From NCBI RefSeq assembly GCF_009377175.1, contig NZ_VJZD01000060.1:1-41673 (forward strand): a stretch of DNA of 41,673 bases, given 5' to 3'. The translations under genes were made by a program, and so were the position numbers. Below, one piece after another: positions 14,961 to 24,529 of the stretch. The notes beneath the pieces were generated by a model. It did not search any database and was not told where the DNA came from. It was given only the letters and a program-made list of their open reading frames with translations. This DNA is from Streptomyces adustus. GTDB taxonomy: Bacteria; Actinomycetota; Actinomycetes; Streptomycetales; Streptomycetaceae. Position 1 is the first letter of the stretch, and each line of letters begins with the position of its first letter.

Positions 14961-17789
14961 TCAGCCGATTTCGAGGAGCCTGGCGCGGACGCCCTCGGCG
15001 GAGGGGTGGCCGATGTGCTCCAGGATGTCCAGGGCCTGCCGCAGCGTCCGGCCCGCGCTGTCCTTGCGGCCCAGGGCCAGGTGGGTGTCGGCGATGTGGA
15101 CGAGGGTGTCGGCCTCCAGGTAGGAGTCCCGGATCCGGCGGTACAGCTCCAGCGCGTGCCGGAAGCTGTCGAGGGCCCGCTCGTGGTGGCCCAGCCGGTG
15201 CCGGGTGACGCCCAGGCTGTCCCACGCGGCGGCCTCGCCGTTGGGGTCGCCGGTCTGCTGGTGGATCGCGAGTGAACGGCTGCACTCGTCGATCGCCTTG
15301 TCGTACTCACCCATCAGCAGGTACGTCCAGCCCACCTCGTTGTGCACACTGGCCTCGCCGTTGAGGTGCCCGGCCGAGCGGTACAGCTGCAGGGCCAGCC
15401 GGTAGTGGTCGAGAGCGTCGGCGTGCCGGCCGTGCCGATTGGCCACGAACGCCCCGTAGCGGTGGACGCGGGCCTGTCCGTGGGTGTCGCCGAGTTCCTC
15501 GAACAAGTGCAGTGCCCGCTCCAGGTGTTCGTCCGCGCCCTCCCACTGTTCGAGCCGGCTGAGGGCGAAGCCGAGAGCCCGGTGGCCGTGCGCCTGGCCC
15601 AGCAGGTCGCCGCCGCGCTGCGCCGCGGTGATGGCGGTGGTCTGCACGGTCCGCTGCTGCTGCCAGCGTCCGTTGCGGTCCAGGTAGAGCTCGAGGACCG
15701 CGGCCAGTTGCCAGCTGAAGGTTCCGTCGCCGCGGCGGCCGTCCTGTTCCACGGCGGCCAGCAGCACCGGCCGTTCGCGGTCGAACCAGTCGGCCGCGGC
15801 CCGCTGGTCGGGGAACCGTTCGGGCAGGGTGTGGACCGCATGGCGGCGCAGGGTGATGCGTTCGCGGTGCGGTGCGAGGACGGTCTCCGCGGCGTGGGCG
15901 CTGTGCAGGTAGTGATCGAGCACGCGGGTGGTCGCCGCGGCCGCGTCGTCGTCGGTGTCGAGTTCCTCGACGAGTTCCGCGGCGTAGGCGCGCAGCAGGC
16001 TGTGGGAGGAGAACCGTCCGGGCTCGTTCTCGAACAGCAGGTGGGCTCTGACCAGTTCGGTCAGATGGGTTCGCGTCTGCCGCGGGCGGGAGGCGGTCAG
16101 GCTGGCGGCGGCGGCCACCGAGCAGTCGGGGCCGGGATGCAGGGCCAGCAGGCGGAAGAGCCGGGCGGCCTCCGGTGTGAGGGCCTGGTACGACCAGGAG
16201 AAGACGCAGCGTGCGTCGGCGAGCGGCGGCTCCCCGGTGAAGGCGTCGAGGCTGCCGTGGCTCGTCCGCAGCTCCTCGGCGATGGCGGCCAGCGGGTAGC
16301 CCGGGTTGAGTGCCGCTCGGGCGCTCACGATGGCCAGCGCCAGCGGAAGCCGCTCACAGAGACTGATGATCTCCGCGACCGCGTGCTCCTCGCGCTCGAC
16401 CCGCTGCGCGCCGAGCCGGCGGGCGAGCAGTGCGCGGGCCTCGCTCTCGTCGAGCGGACTCAGGGTGACCGAATCGGCGCCCTCGACGGCCATGAGTCCC
16501 TGGAGCTGGTGACGGCTGGTGACGACGGCCAGGCAGCCGTGCGGGGCGGGCAGCAGCGGGCGCACCTGCTCGGAGTCGCGGGCGTTGTCCAGCACGACGA
16601 GGACGCGCCGCCCGGCCAGGAGTCCGCGGTACGTCGCGGCCTGCGCGTGCAGTTCCGCGGGGATGTCACCCACGGGCACGCCGAAGGCGTCCAGCAGGGC
16701 GCGTAGCGCCTCGGCCGCGCTCATCGTCGCCCCGCTCAGGTGGAAGCCGCGCAGATCGACGTAGACCTGCCCGTCGGGGAAACGGGGAGCGAGACGGTTG
16801 GCCCAGTGCACGGCGAGGGTGGTCTTGCCGACGCCGGCCATGCCGCTGAGCACGACCGTGTGCGCGGGCTCGCCGGGACCGGGCACCAGGCTGTCGAGAC
16901 GCTCCAGCTCGGCGCCCCGGCCGGTGAAGGCGCCCAGGTCCCGGGGAAGTTGCGCGGGACGCACCCGATCCGCGGCGGCGGCCGGGGCGGGTTGCGAGGT
17001 GTTCGTCGCGAGCGCGGCCGGCTGTGGCCGATGCGACTGCTCCAGGGCACCGCGCTGTGCCTCGCGCAGTTCGGGACCGGGTTCCAGGCCGATCTCCTCG
17101 GCGATGCGCGCCCGGACGACCTGGTACGTCTCCAGCGCCTCGGCCTGGCGGCCCGCGGCGGCGAGGACCTCGATGAGCCGGGCCTGGAGCGCCTCGTCGA
17201 AGGGATGGTGGGACGCGGCCTGGCGCAGGGTGACCAGGACGCGTTCGGTCAGCGCGGCGCCTGCCGTGGGCACGTACGCGGCGGCGTCCTTGACGGCCAC
17301 GACGTGCTCGTCGTCGATGGCCGTGAAGACCGGCAGGGCGCGCACCTCGGGGGGAATGCCGGATGCGGCAGGGCCGCGCCACAGGTCGAGTGCCTCGACG
17401 AGCAGTTCCACGGCCTTGACCTGGTCGCCCTGCTGCGCACAGCGGTGCGCGTCCTCGCGCAGGGTGCGGAACCGCAGCAGGTCCAGTTCGTCCCCGGAGA
17501 CGTTCAGGCCGTAGCCGCCCGAGGCGCGGACCAGACGGCTGGAGGCGGTTCCGGAGCGCAGACCGGGTTCGAGGAGCCTGCGCAGCGCGGCGACATGGCG
17601 GTGGACCACGTTGACCGCGGTGGCCGGGGGGCCCTCGTGCCACAGGGAGTCCACGATCCCGTGCAGGGGCACCGGTTGACCGGCATGGGCCAGCAGCAGA
17701 GCCAGCAGGGCTCGCTGCTTGGGAGGGCCCAGTTCGAGGTCGCTGGCTCCCTGCCAGACCCGGACGGGTCCGAGGATCTGAAAACGCAT
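14961..17789 (-). CDS. SARP-family regulator with BTAD, NB-ARC and TPR domains (AfsR-like)
   Basis: A 942-residue regulator built like AfsR. Residues 1-95 are an OmpR-type winged helix (MRFQILGPVRVW, KQRALLALLLAH, VNVVHRHVAALRRLLEP, GGYGLNV). Residues about 100-245 are the bacterial transcriptional activation domain (ELDLLRFRTL to PGPELREAQ). Residues 280-620 form an NB-ARC-type ATPase with Walker A GMAGVGKTT (316-324), a Walker B-like RRVLVVLDNA strand, and LSPLDESEARALL. The last 300 residues are repeated TPR helices (LGQAHGHRALGFALSRLEQW, LNGEASVHNEVGWTYLLMGE, NGEAAAWDSLGVTRHRLGHH and so on). Such proteins switch on secondary metabolism or developmental genes, with ATP binding and TPR contacts controlling DNA binding. 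No biosynthetic cluster is visible within 10 kb either way. The ATG at 17789 has no Shine-Dalgarno, and a TAGAAT -10-like box (17799-17804) ends 9 bp upstream, so a very short leader is possible. Confidence 0.93.
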   Translation of the reverse strand: MRFQILGPVRVWQGASDLELGPPKQRALLALLLAHAGQPVPLHGIVDSLWHEGPPATAVNVVHRHVAALRRLLEPGLRSGTASSRLVRASGGYGLNVSGDELDLLRFRTLREDAHRCAQQGDQVKAVELLVEALDLWRGPAASGIPPEVRALPVFTAIDDEHVVAVKDAAAYVPTAGAALTERVLVTLRQAASHHPFDEALQARLIEVLAAAGRQAEALETYQVVRARIAEEIGLEPGPELREAQRGALEQSHRPQPAALATNTSQPAPAAAADRVRPAQLPRDLGAFTGRGAELERLDSLVPGPGEPAHTVVLSGMAGVGKTTLAVHWANRLAPRFPDGQVYVDLRGFHLSGATMSAAEALRALLDAFGVPVGDIPAELHAQAATYRGLLAGRRVLVVLDNARDSEQVRPLLPAPHGCLAVVTSRHQLQGLMAVEGADSVTLSPLDESEARALLARRLGAQRVEREEHAVAEIISLCERLPLALAIVSARAALNPGYPLAAIAEELRTSHGSLDAFTGEPPLADARCVFSWSYQALTPEAARLFRLLALHPGPDCSVAAAASLTASRPRQTRTHLTELVRAHLLFENEPGRFSSHSLLRAYAAELVEELDTDDDAAAATTRVLDHYLHSAHAAETVLAPHRERITLRRHAVHTLPERFPDQRAAADWFDRERPVLLAAVEQDGRRGDGTFSWQLAAVLELYLDRNGRWQQQRTVQTTAITAAQRGGDLLGQAHGHRALGFALSRLEQWEGADEHLERALHLFEELGDTHGQARVHRYGAFVANRHGRHADALDHYRLALQLYRSAGHLNGEASVHNEVGWTYLLMGEYDKAIDECSRSLAIHQQTGDPNGEAAAWDSLGVTRHRLGHHERALDSFRHALELYRRIRDSYLEADTLVHIADTHLALGRKDSAGRTLRQALDILEHIGHPSAEGVRARLLEIG

Positions 17790-18602
17790 GTCCGGTCGAT
17801 TCTATTTGCCGAAGGGCGCCGCGTGCGTGTCCGCGCCCTGAGGTGTGCGGAGTGTGTGGCGGAGGTCGTGTGGACGTCGGGCCCGGCCTGCGGCATGAGG
17901 GTGGTGCCGCGAGTACGGGGCCCGCTTCAATTCCCGGACCTGTCGGCGGTGGATTGCGTGATCTCCGGGACGAAAGGATGCGCCATCCGACGACTCCTGC
18001 GGTCTCCGCGCCGGGGTCATGTGCCCCGGACGCTGCGATGTCGACCCGATCGTGTATCCAGCCGGACACGGTTGAGACGGACGGCGACTTCCGAGTGGAC
18101 CGGCCTGGGTGCCGGGGCGCTCGCCAGCGAGACGGAGATGGGTGCGCCCGGTCCCCAGGCACCGTTCGCCGGTGTCCGTGTTCGGCATGCCGATGCGGTG
18201 ACGTCGGCTGGGGCGGCGTGTCGCGCTTGGCGGGCACCTGCTCCCTTCCGACGGAGCGAAGTGCGGGGCGGATGGTGCTGGTCCGCGACGTCGCGCTGCG
18301 TGTCTCGGCCTGCCGTGGTGGTGGCCCGGCCGTGGTCCGGCCCGTCGACGCCGACACGGCCCTGCGATCCGGCGGCTCCCAGGTGCGGGTCCGCCCGTAC
18401 GAGGGGGGGAGGCGCTGCACGTGCCCCGCCGGGGATGGCGCGCACGCGCCGACGTCCACCGCCCCTGCCTGCTCGCGCACTTCCGGCTGTGCGAACGAGC
18501 CACGGGGCCGCACGTCCGCCCTGGCGCCCACTTCGCCCACGAGATCACCCTGCACCGGGCCTGACCGCCCGGTGACCGTCGAAACACCCCATGAGGAGAG
18601 AG
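17790..18602. other. 813-bp divergent intergenic region
   Basis: Separates the SARP gene (minus) from the DUF6924 gene (plus). Long open frames exist on both strands, but they read through without protein-like composition, and I see no gene. Apart from a TAGAAT -10-like box near 17799 and the Shine-Dalgarno of the next gene, nothing specific is recognised. Confidence 0.5.
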
Positions 18603-19034
18603 ATGCCGAAGAGCCTGCCCCAGACGGAGAAGACCCTGCTGATCCGTACGGACTTCTCGGATCAGGCGGCGTGGGAGGCACTCCGTACGGCCGCCACCAC
18701 CCCGGACGAGGAGGACTTCGTCGCCAATGTCCACGTCGTGGACGACCCCGCCTACAGCGATCTGACCACCGAGCAGATCGTCGCGCTGGCGCCTCCCGGC
18801 GACTCCCTCGTCATTGTGGCCGACAAGAGCGCCCTCACCGCTCCCGGCATGCCCCTGCTCGCCGTGATGCTGTTCGACGAGGAGGACGAGGACGCGCCGG
18901 AGCAGGGTCATGACGAACTGCGAGTCGCGGTCGAGGGGCTTTCGGCGATCGAGAACAACATCTCCATCGGCAACATGGACTGGGAAGAGTTCGTCGGGGC
19001 CGCGGACGCCGAAGGCGTCTTCCGCGGCTTCTGA
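18603..19034 (+). CDS. DUF6924-type small acidic protein
   Basis: A 143-residue acidic cytoplasmic protein. The pattern TEKTLLIRTDFSDQAAWEAL, VHVVDDPAYSDLTTEQIVAL, DSLVIVADKSAL, and the closing ENNISIGNMDWEEFVGAADAEGVFRGF matches, from memory, the DUF6924 family common in actinomycetes. The conserved ends (RTDFSD and GVFRGF) are intact, so the gene is full length. Start ATG 18603 lies behind GAGGAGAG. An upstream in-frame ATG at 18591 overlaps that Shine-Dalgarno and is less likely. The family has no assigned function that I know of, and neighbours give no clue. Confidence 0.85.
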   Translation: MPKSLPQTEKTLLIRTDFSDQAAWEALRTAATTPDEEDFVANVHVVDDPAYSDLTTEQIVALAPPGDSLVIVADKSALTAPGMPLLAVMLFDEEDEDAPEQGHDELRVAVEGLSAIENNISIGNMDWEEFVGAADAEGVFRGF

Positions 19035-19339
19035 TCCTCGGCGACGACCGGCCTGCGCGACGCCAGCGTCATCGGCGAGGGCTGCCTACGGCAGCAACGC
19101 CCAGTGCTCACCGAGCGACGTGTGCCCATGATCGGCCCAGGGACACGGGGCGTACGTCATATGGCCGTACGCTCTGTGTGAGGCCCAGCCGACCGCGGTC
19201 GTGGCCGGTGGCGGCACCCTCCTCGTCGTCTACGTGCGCCGGGCGCGGCGACGACGCGCCTGAACCCGCGCCGTGCCGGCGGGCGCCGGGCGTCCCGGGA
19301 CCCGCCGGCATGGGATGGTCGGCGAACTCGGCCGCGCCG
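19035..19339. other. 305-bp intergenic region with two inverted repeats
   Basis: Convergent space between the DUF6924 gene and the conservon. It holds GCGTACG-N9-CGTACGC (19150-19172) and the hairpin listed at 19274-19310. No gene is seen. Confidence 0.55.
19274..19310 (-). terminator. Terminator of the conservon operon
   Basis: TGCCGGCGGG (19274-19283) pairs perfectly with CCCGCCGGCA (19301-19310) around a 17-nt loop, 29 bp beyond the stop codon of cvnD in the direction of transcription. Confidence 0.6.
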
Positions 19340-19960
19340 TCAGGAGGTTTTCTCTCGAGCCGCGGCGCGTTCCTCGATCGCCAGCGCGTGTTCCAGCGCG
19401 CTGATCAGGAGATCCTTCACCGAGCGACGTTGACGCGCGTCACACATGACGACGGGCACGTCCGGGTTCAGATCCAGGGCGGCGCGCACCGTCTCCACCG
19501 GGTATGCGCGCGATCCCGAGAAGGAGTTGACGGCGACGACGAAGGGAAGTCGCCGGCGCTCGAAGTAGTCGATGGAGGGGAAGGACACCGGCAGGCGCCG
19601 TGTGTCGACGAGGACCACGGCGCACAGGGCACCCGCGGCCAGCTCGTCCCACATGAACCAGAAGCGGTCCTGACCTGGGGTGCCGAACAGGAACAGGTCG
19701 AGCCTGTCGCGGAGGGTGATGCGGCCGAAGTCCATGGCGACCGTGGTCGTGGCCTTCAGCTCCACACCCGAGGTGTCGTCGATACCGATGCTCGCGCGGG
19801 TGAGGGTCTCCTCGGTGTGGAAGGGGGTGATCTCGCTGATCGTCGACACCAGGGTGGTCTTCCCGGTCCCGAACCCTCCCGCGACGAGGATCTTGACTGC
19901 TTGGGGCAGGTCGTCCGCGGCAAGCGGGGGCGTCTTGCCTCTTGGCACGATGCTGCTCAT
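19340..19960 (-). CDS. cvnD: Conservon GTP/ATP-binding protein CvnD
   Basis: A 206-residue Ras-like small GTPase-fold protein, last gene of the conservon. P-loop GGFGTGKTT is at residues 28-36, a switch-like TTTVAMDFGRITL follows, then FLFGTPGQDRFWFMWDEL with the G3-like GTPGQ, and VVAVNSF in place of the NKxD motif. CvnD proteins act with CvnA-C at the membrane in a signalling complex likened to eukaryotic G-protein systems. Start ATG 19960 fits the family N-terminus; longer readings lack homology. It lies 64 bp downstream of cvnC, the largest gap in the operon. Confidence 0.92.
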   Translation of the reverse strand: MSSIVPRGKTPPLAADDLPQAVKILVAGGFGTGKTTLVSTISEITPFHTEETLTRASIGIDDTSGVELKATTTVAMDFGRITLRDRLDLFLFGTPGQDRFWFMWDELAAGALCAVVLVDTRRLPVSFPSIDYFERRRLPFVVAVNSFSGSRAYPVETVRAALDLNPDVPVVMCDARQRRSVKDLLISALEHALAIEERAAAREKTS

Positions 19961-20024
19961 GACCGTTCCATTTCTCAGCCGATGGATGTCGAGTAGCGGC
20001 GCCGTCCGGCGCCGGTGAACCGGT

Positions 20025-20378
20025 TCACAGGGCCCGCAAGCCGGTGAGGACCTCTCTGATGAGCTGCGGGCTGGGCCGCTCGCTGGGTTCGCGCACCCTG
20101 ATGGCCCCCATGTCGAGCAGATCGCCGAGCAGGACCCGGACCACACCGATCGGCAGGTTCGTACCGGCCGAGAGCTCACTCACCGACACCGGTTTGCGGC
20201 ACAGGATGAGCAGACGGGTGTGCTCGGGCTCGATGTGGATCCACCCCTGCAAGGTGTCCACCAGGGCGACCACGAAGGCCACCAGGTCGAACACGTCGTG
20301 GCGGGCCCTGGTACGCCCTCGTACCAGGGCGTACGGACGGACCAGCGGTCCGTCGTCCACCCAGTCGCTGTCGCTCAT
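20025..20378 (-). CDS. cvnC: Conservon DUF742 protein CvnC
   Basis: A 117-residue DUF742 protein. The family pattern is clear: an N-terminal GPLVRPYALVRGRTRA, the central ILCRKPVSVSELSAGTNLPIGVVRVLLGDLLDMGAIRV, which has a winged-helix shape, and a C-terminal REVLTGLRAL. CvnC partners with CvnB and CvnD in the conservon complex. The start ATG 20378 is 4 bp after the cvnB stop, so translation is coupled. Confidence 0.92.
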   Translation of the reverse strand: MSDSDWVDDGPLVRPYALVRGRTRARHDVFDLVAFVVALVDTLQGWIHIEPEHTRLLILCRKPVSVSELSAGTNLPIGVVRVLLGDLLDMGAIRVREPSERPSPQLIREVLTGLRAL

Positions 20379-20382
20379 GCCA

Positions 20383-20805
20383 TCAGCCGATGCCGTGCTT
20401 CTGGCCGCGGGCGTTCACGGACAGGTGCTGGCCGACCCGCTTGACCAGACGCGCCATCTCGTAGGCGACCGCGCCCATGTCGGAGCCTTCCGGTGTGAGC
20501 ACCGTCAGGCAGGCGTTGTCGCCCGCGGAGCAGACGAAGAGGTACCCAGCCTCCATCTCCACCATGGTCTGGCGGACGGCGCCGCCTCCGAAGTGGCGGC
20601 CCGCCCCCTTGGCAAGGCTGTGGAAGCCGGAGGCGACCGCGGAGAGTTGCTGGGCGTGCTCCAGGCTCAGTCCGTCGGAGCCGGCCAGCATCAGGCCGTC
20701 CGTCGTCAGTACGACGGCGTGGGCGATGTCGGGTACGCGCTGGACCATGTCATTGAGGAGCCAGCCCAGGTTGGAGGCCGCCTCGGCAACGATCGGCTGG
20801 GTCAT
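20383..20805 (-). CDS. cvnB: Conservon roadblock/LC7 protein CvnB
   Basis: A 140-residue roadblock/LC7-domain protein. Characteristic segments are LGWLLNDMVQRVPDIAHAVVLTTDGLMLAGSDGL, SLAKGAGRHFGGGAVRQTMVEMEAGYLFVCSAGDNACLTVL and MGAVAYEMARLVKRVGQHL. Such proteins typically dimerise and bind small GTPases, here presumably CvnD. The start ATG 20805 overlaps the cvnA stop (ATGA arrangement), showing tight coupling with the kinase-like gene. Confidence 0.93.
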   Translation of the reverse strand: MTQPIVAEAASNLGWLLNDMVQRVPDIAHAVVLTTDGLMLAGSDGLSLEHAQQLSAVASGFHSLAKGAGRHFGGGAVRQTMVEMEAGYLFVCSAGDNACLTVLTPEGSDMGAVAYEMARLVKRVGQHLSVNARGQKHGIG

Positions 20806-23435
20806 CTGAACCTTCCATCTCCTTGGTAGTGATCGCCGGTGGGCAGGTCGGGCACGGGGAACTCGCCGGTGTCGGAGTCCATCCGCCCGCGTGCGGTGCC
20901 GTGCTGCAGTGCGGCCATCAGCGAGCGCACCTGCGGAGGCCGCCCGGTCTGTGCGTCGGAGCTCTCCCCGGTCCGGTCGGCTGCCCAGGCAGTGCTCGCG
21001 GGGGCCGGAGGGCTGCTGTCGGGCCGGCCCTCTGCCAAGGCTCCGAACCAGGACGCGACCCGCTGATGCGCAGGCACGCCGGCCGGGGCGGCCTGGCCGA
21101 CGCCGGGGGGATCGGTCCAGTCCATGGGAGCCTTTCCGGGGGGCGCGTACGCGTCGTTCATGAGTTGGGGGGCGAGGTTGGCCTGCCGGACCCGGCGCGG
21201 CAGGCCGTCGATCATGTCGGGCGCCGCGGTCGACGAGGCCGTGTCCTGGGCGTGCCAGCTCATGTCGCCGGGCTCGGCGTTCATCGGGTGCGACATCGCC
21301 CAGGCGTCGGGTGACGCAACCGGCGTGCCCTGGTCCCAGGAGCCGGCAACGGCAGGGCCGGTGTGGTCGACGAAGGCGCCGGGCTCCGGGGCGGCGTCCA
21401 GAGGTGCCGCGGCTCGGCGCGGGTCGGGCTGCCCCAAGGCGTGGGTGGGCGTGTACGCCTCGCTCGTGCCCGCGGCCGGCGCCTCGATGCCTGCCGGGCC
21501 CTCTTCGATCAGCGAGTACGGGATCAGGACGACGACGGACACACCTCCGAACGGAGAGGGGCGCAGCGTGACATTGATGCCATGGCGGCGGGCCAGGCGG
21601 CCCACCGTGACCAGCCCCAGGTGGGTGCTGTCGAGAAGGCTGATGTCCTGCGGCGAGTTGATCTGCGCGTTGGCGGCCTCGAGGGCGTCCTCACGCATGC
21701 CCAGGCCTCGGTCGTCGACCTCGACGATCACGCCGCTGGCGCCGGTGCCCATGGTGACCCGCACCTCGCTGTCGGCGGGCGAGAAGTTCTGGGCGTTCTC
21801 GATGAGTTCGGCGAGCAGATGGATGATGTCGGCCGCGGCCTGGCCCTTGATCCCGATGGGAGGGATCGGCAGGACGACGACCCGGGCGTAGTCCTCCGTC
21901 TCGGCGACCGCGCCACGGACGACGTCGACGGCGGGGACCGCGTGCCGCCAGATACGACCGGACGCGGCACCGGAGACGATGATCAGGCCTTCGGAGTAGC
22001 GGCGCAGCCGGGTGGCCAGCTGGTCGAGCCGGTAGAGGCCGTCGAGGACCTCGGGATCGTGCTCGCGCTTCTCCATGGCGTCCAGCACACCGAGCTGGCG
22101 GTGGACCAGACCCTGGCTGCGCCGGGCGAGGTTGAGGAAGACGTCCTTGATGCCCTGGTAGAGACGGATGTCCTCGTGGGCGAGTTCGACGGCCGTGACT
22201 TGCAGTGCGTAGAAGGCGTCGCCGAGTCGGGCCATTTCGGGGTTGACGAACTCGGGGCGCGTCATGTCCGCGGCCACGTCCACGTTCTCGCCGCGGCGCA
22301 GTCGGCCGACGACGTCGCGCAGGTGGTCCTCGGTCAGGTTGCGGGCGGACTCACGCAGTCGGCTGAGGTCCATCACCAGTGAGCGGGTGATCTTGACGGA
22401 CATGGCCGCCGACACGATGAGTGCGACGAATCCGAGCAACCCGGCGGTGAGCAGTTCGACGAAGGCGTGTCGGGCCGGAGGGTCCGTGAGGGTGAAGACG
22501 ACGTCGATGTCGCTCAGGGCCAACTCGTTGCTCGCCGACCAGGCCTTGTCGTAGGAGGCACGCCACTGCTGGATGGAGAACGGCAGTTGCCGTGCGTCGG
22601 GGCCAGCCGCTATGACGCGTTGTTCCATGGCCATGACCTGCTGGAGTGGGCCGCCGTCGGTGGCGAGCTTCTCGAACGGGGCGCGCTGGGCCGGGGGCAG
22701 GCCAGGCATGGCGAGGGCGTTGAGGTAACGCTCGGTTCCGACGTTCTGGACGAAGGCGGCGTACGCGTCCGGGTCCAGTCGGTGCCGGGGGCTGGCGGCC
22801 GCCGCTGAGATGAGCGCGTCCTCCTGGGCCAGGGAGTCGCCCGAGAGGACCAGCGTGAACAGTGCCAGTCCGAGGTCCTGGGCGTCGTCGGCCGGCAGGA
22901 TCGTCATGCTGCGGAAGGCGTCGGAGATCGCCGCGTTCATGAGGGTGTACGAGGCGAGCACCTTGCTGCTGGGGACCATCCCGGTGTCGACCCCTTGGCG
23001 CAGTGCGGCGATGGAACCGAGTGCCTGCTCCGCTGTGTCGACGCTCTTTCGCACTCGCGCGGTCTCGTCGTCGCGCACGCTCTCGTCGTGCGCCTGCGCC
23101 GTGAACTCACTGATCGCCTTGTCGGTGGCGACGCGGCTTTCGCGAAGGTCGTTCGCGGCGGTTGTTGCCGGCCCCTTCCCCACGGACGCCTTGCCCGAGG
23201 AGGTCTTCCCCGCGGCGAGCCTGATCAGCGATTCCCGCCGTTCGGTCTGGAGGGATATGACCACGTGGCCCAGGGGGTGCGCCAGGTGGGTGCCGATCGT
23301 ATTGACGTGCGCCAGCGTCAGGGCGTTGCCCAGCGAGAGATACGCGGCGTAGGCCCACAAAGAGGCCAGTGACACCAGGGGAAGCAGCAGGAGTGCTGTC
23401 AGCTTCCTGCGAATTGTTGTTCCACGCGTTTTCAT
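20802..23435 (-). CDS. cvnA: Conservon sensor histidine kinase-like protein CvnA
   Basis: An 877-residue membrane sensor, first gene of the cvnABCD operon. There are two transmembrane helices (about 13-34 and 327-349) enclosing a 290-residue extracytoplasmic region that resembles the nitrate/nitrite-sensing (NIT) type: QTERRESLIRLA and MNAAISDAFRSM. A HAMP-like linker (350-400), a helical dimerisation segment (LNLARRSQGLVHRQLGVLDAME, 434-455) and a GHKL ATPase domain follow, with N-box ELIENAQNFSP (543-553) and DDRGLGM (574-580). A long Pro/Ala/Asp-rich tail of about 200 residues completes it. No response regulator is adjacent, as usual for conservons. The start ATG 23435 gives MKTRGTTIRRKL before the first helix; the longer reading adds an unlikely Pro-rich leader. 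Confidence 0.92.
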   Translation of the reverse strand: MKTRGTTIRRKLTALLLLPLVSLASLWAYAAYLSLGNALTLAHVNTIGTHLAHPLGHVVISLQTERRESLIRLAAGKTSSGKASVGKGPATTAANDLRESRVATDKAISEFTAQAHDESVRDDETARVRKSVDTAEQALGSIAALRQGVDTGMVPSSKVLASYTLMNAAISDAFRSMTILPADDAQDLGLALFTLVLSGDSLAQEDALISAAAASPRHRLDPDAYAAFVQNVGTERYLNALAMPGLPPAQRAPFEKLATDGGPLQQVMAMEQRVIAAGPDARQLPFSIQQWRASYDKAWSASNELALSDIDVVFTLTDPPARHAFVELLTAGLLGFVALIVSAAMSVKITRSLVMDLSRLRESARNLTEDHLRDVVGRLRRGENVDVAADMTRPEFVNPEMARLGDAFYALQVTAVELAHEDIRLYQGIKDVFLNLARRSQGLVHRQLGVLDAMEKREHDPEVLDGLYRLDQLATRLRRYSEGLIIVSGAASGRIWRHAVPAVDVVRGAVAETEDYARVVVLPIPPIGIKGQAAADIIHLLAELIENAQNFSPADSEVRVTMGTGASGVIVEVDDRGLGMREDALEAANAQINSPQDISLLDSTHLGLVTVGRLARRHGINVTLRPSPFGGVSVVVLIPYSLIEEGPAGIEAPAAGTSEAYTPTHALGQPDPRRAAAPLDAAPEPGAFVDHTGPAVAGSWDQGTPVASPDAWAMSHPMNAEPGDMSWHAQDTASSTAAPDMIDGLPRRVRQANLAPQLMNDAYAPPGKAPMDWTDPPGVGQAAPAGVPAHQRVASWFGALAEGRPDSSPPAPASTAWAADRTGESSDAQTGRPPQVRSLMAALQHGTARGRMDSDTGEFPVPDLPTGDHYQGDGRFR

Positions 23436-24529
23436 GAGGGGTCGCAAACTCCATGGAAAAGGCGGTGCCCACCTTCGGGGCGGTGGCGACACGGCCAGCG
23501 TCCGTCAGGAATTTGGATTTCGTTCGTCCCTGGACGAAGCGGACTTGCCTTCGCCGAGGAGAGCGGATACGTGGCCCATGCGGCGCGTGGTCGGGAGAGC
23601 GGCGCGGAGCGTCGTTCCAGCTCAGCAGGGAAGACGTATGCGCTGCTTCTCGGTCGAGACCCACGTTCCGCATCACCGGATACTTGCGCGCAGAAATCTC
23701 GCCTCAAGACCCGCCGGAAGCGTACCTGAATGAGCCAGGAAGTGAATATCCCGGCGGTCGTGGTGGGCGGTCCTTTGTTCAGCATTGTTGTTCGCGAGAG
23801 GTTCCCGCCCTGTGGCATCCGGTGCCGAAGCCCCGGCAATAGAGCCGTTTTGCCATCGAATGACGGATTTAGCGTACCCGAAAACGCGGGCTTGTCATGT
23901 ACGCAACTCTTCAATTCTTGAACACCTGTTGCGCTTTCGGGAAGAAGTCCTTCCCTTTAGTTCGCGCATTTCCGTGCGGCTGAACGGTCGACGGGCGGGA
24001 TCAGGACGGCTTGTGTGCGGGGCGGGCGGGGGCGGCGCTCCGCGCCGACTGCCGTATGCGCCTTGCGCGCACCCGCCGGCCGGGTGGGGCGCGGCCGCCC
24101 GGGGTGTGCGATTCAAGGCCGGGGGTGTGGCTCGAAAAGGTGGTTGCGGGGTGCCGAACGAGCCGTCAGGTCGCCTCTGCGGGCGACAAGTTGTCTGCGG
24201 CGACCACCGAAAAAACCCCTCATAACCATGCCAATCGTGCCGCGCGCCTCAGTCTGGGTGTGGCTGAAAACATTCGCTCATCGACGTAATTTCGCTGTTG
24301 CCGGACCGTAAACCGGCACGTGGAAGCGGTTGTGCCGCGAACGGCGGAGGTCGCGAAGGTCACCGAATTTCGGACAATGATCTCCGCAGTGGTGACAGTG
24401 GGCAGGCGCGCTGAAACGATCCAGGCCGACGGCCGATATCAGTCGCACGCCGTCTCGCGGAGCCCGCGAAGGTCTCCGACACCCTCCGTCCCACCGGCCG
24501 TTCCCGGCCGGGCACAAGGAGCTGCACGA
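23436..24529. other. 1.1-kb divergent intergenic region
   Basis: Lies between the conservon (minus) and the M4 protease (plus). It is noticeably AT-richer than the rest (about 23640-24310), consistent with promoters in both directions, but has no gene I can support. A small hairpin, TGCCGG-ACCGTAAA-CCGGCA (24299-24318), lies 212 bp upstream of the protease start. Confidence 0.55.

Noticed and set aside
12251..15310. 1019-codon minus-strand frame across peroxiredoxin, LuxR, ECF and SARP genes
   Set aside because: It crosses four better-supported genes in other frames and is of random Arg/Pro/Ser-rich composition.
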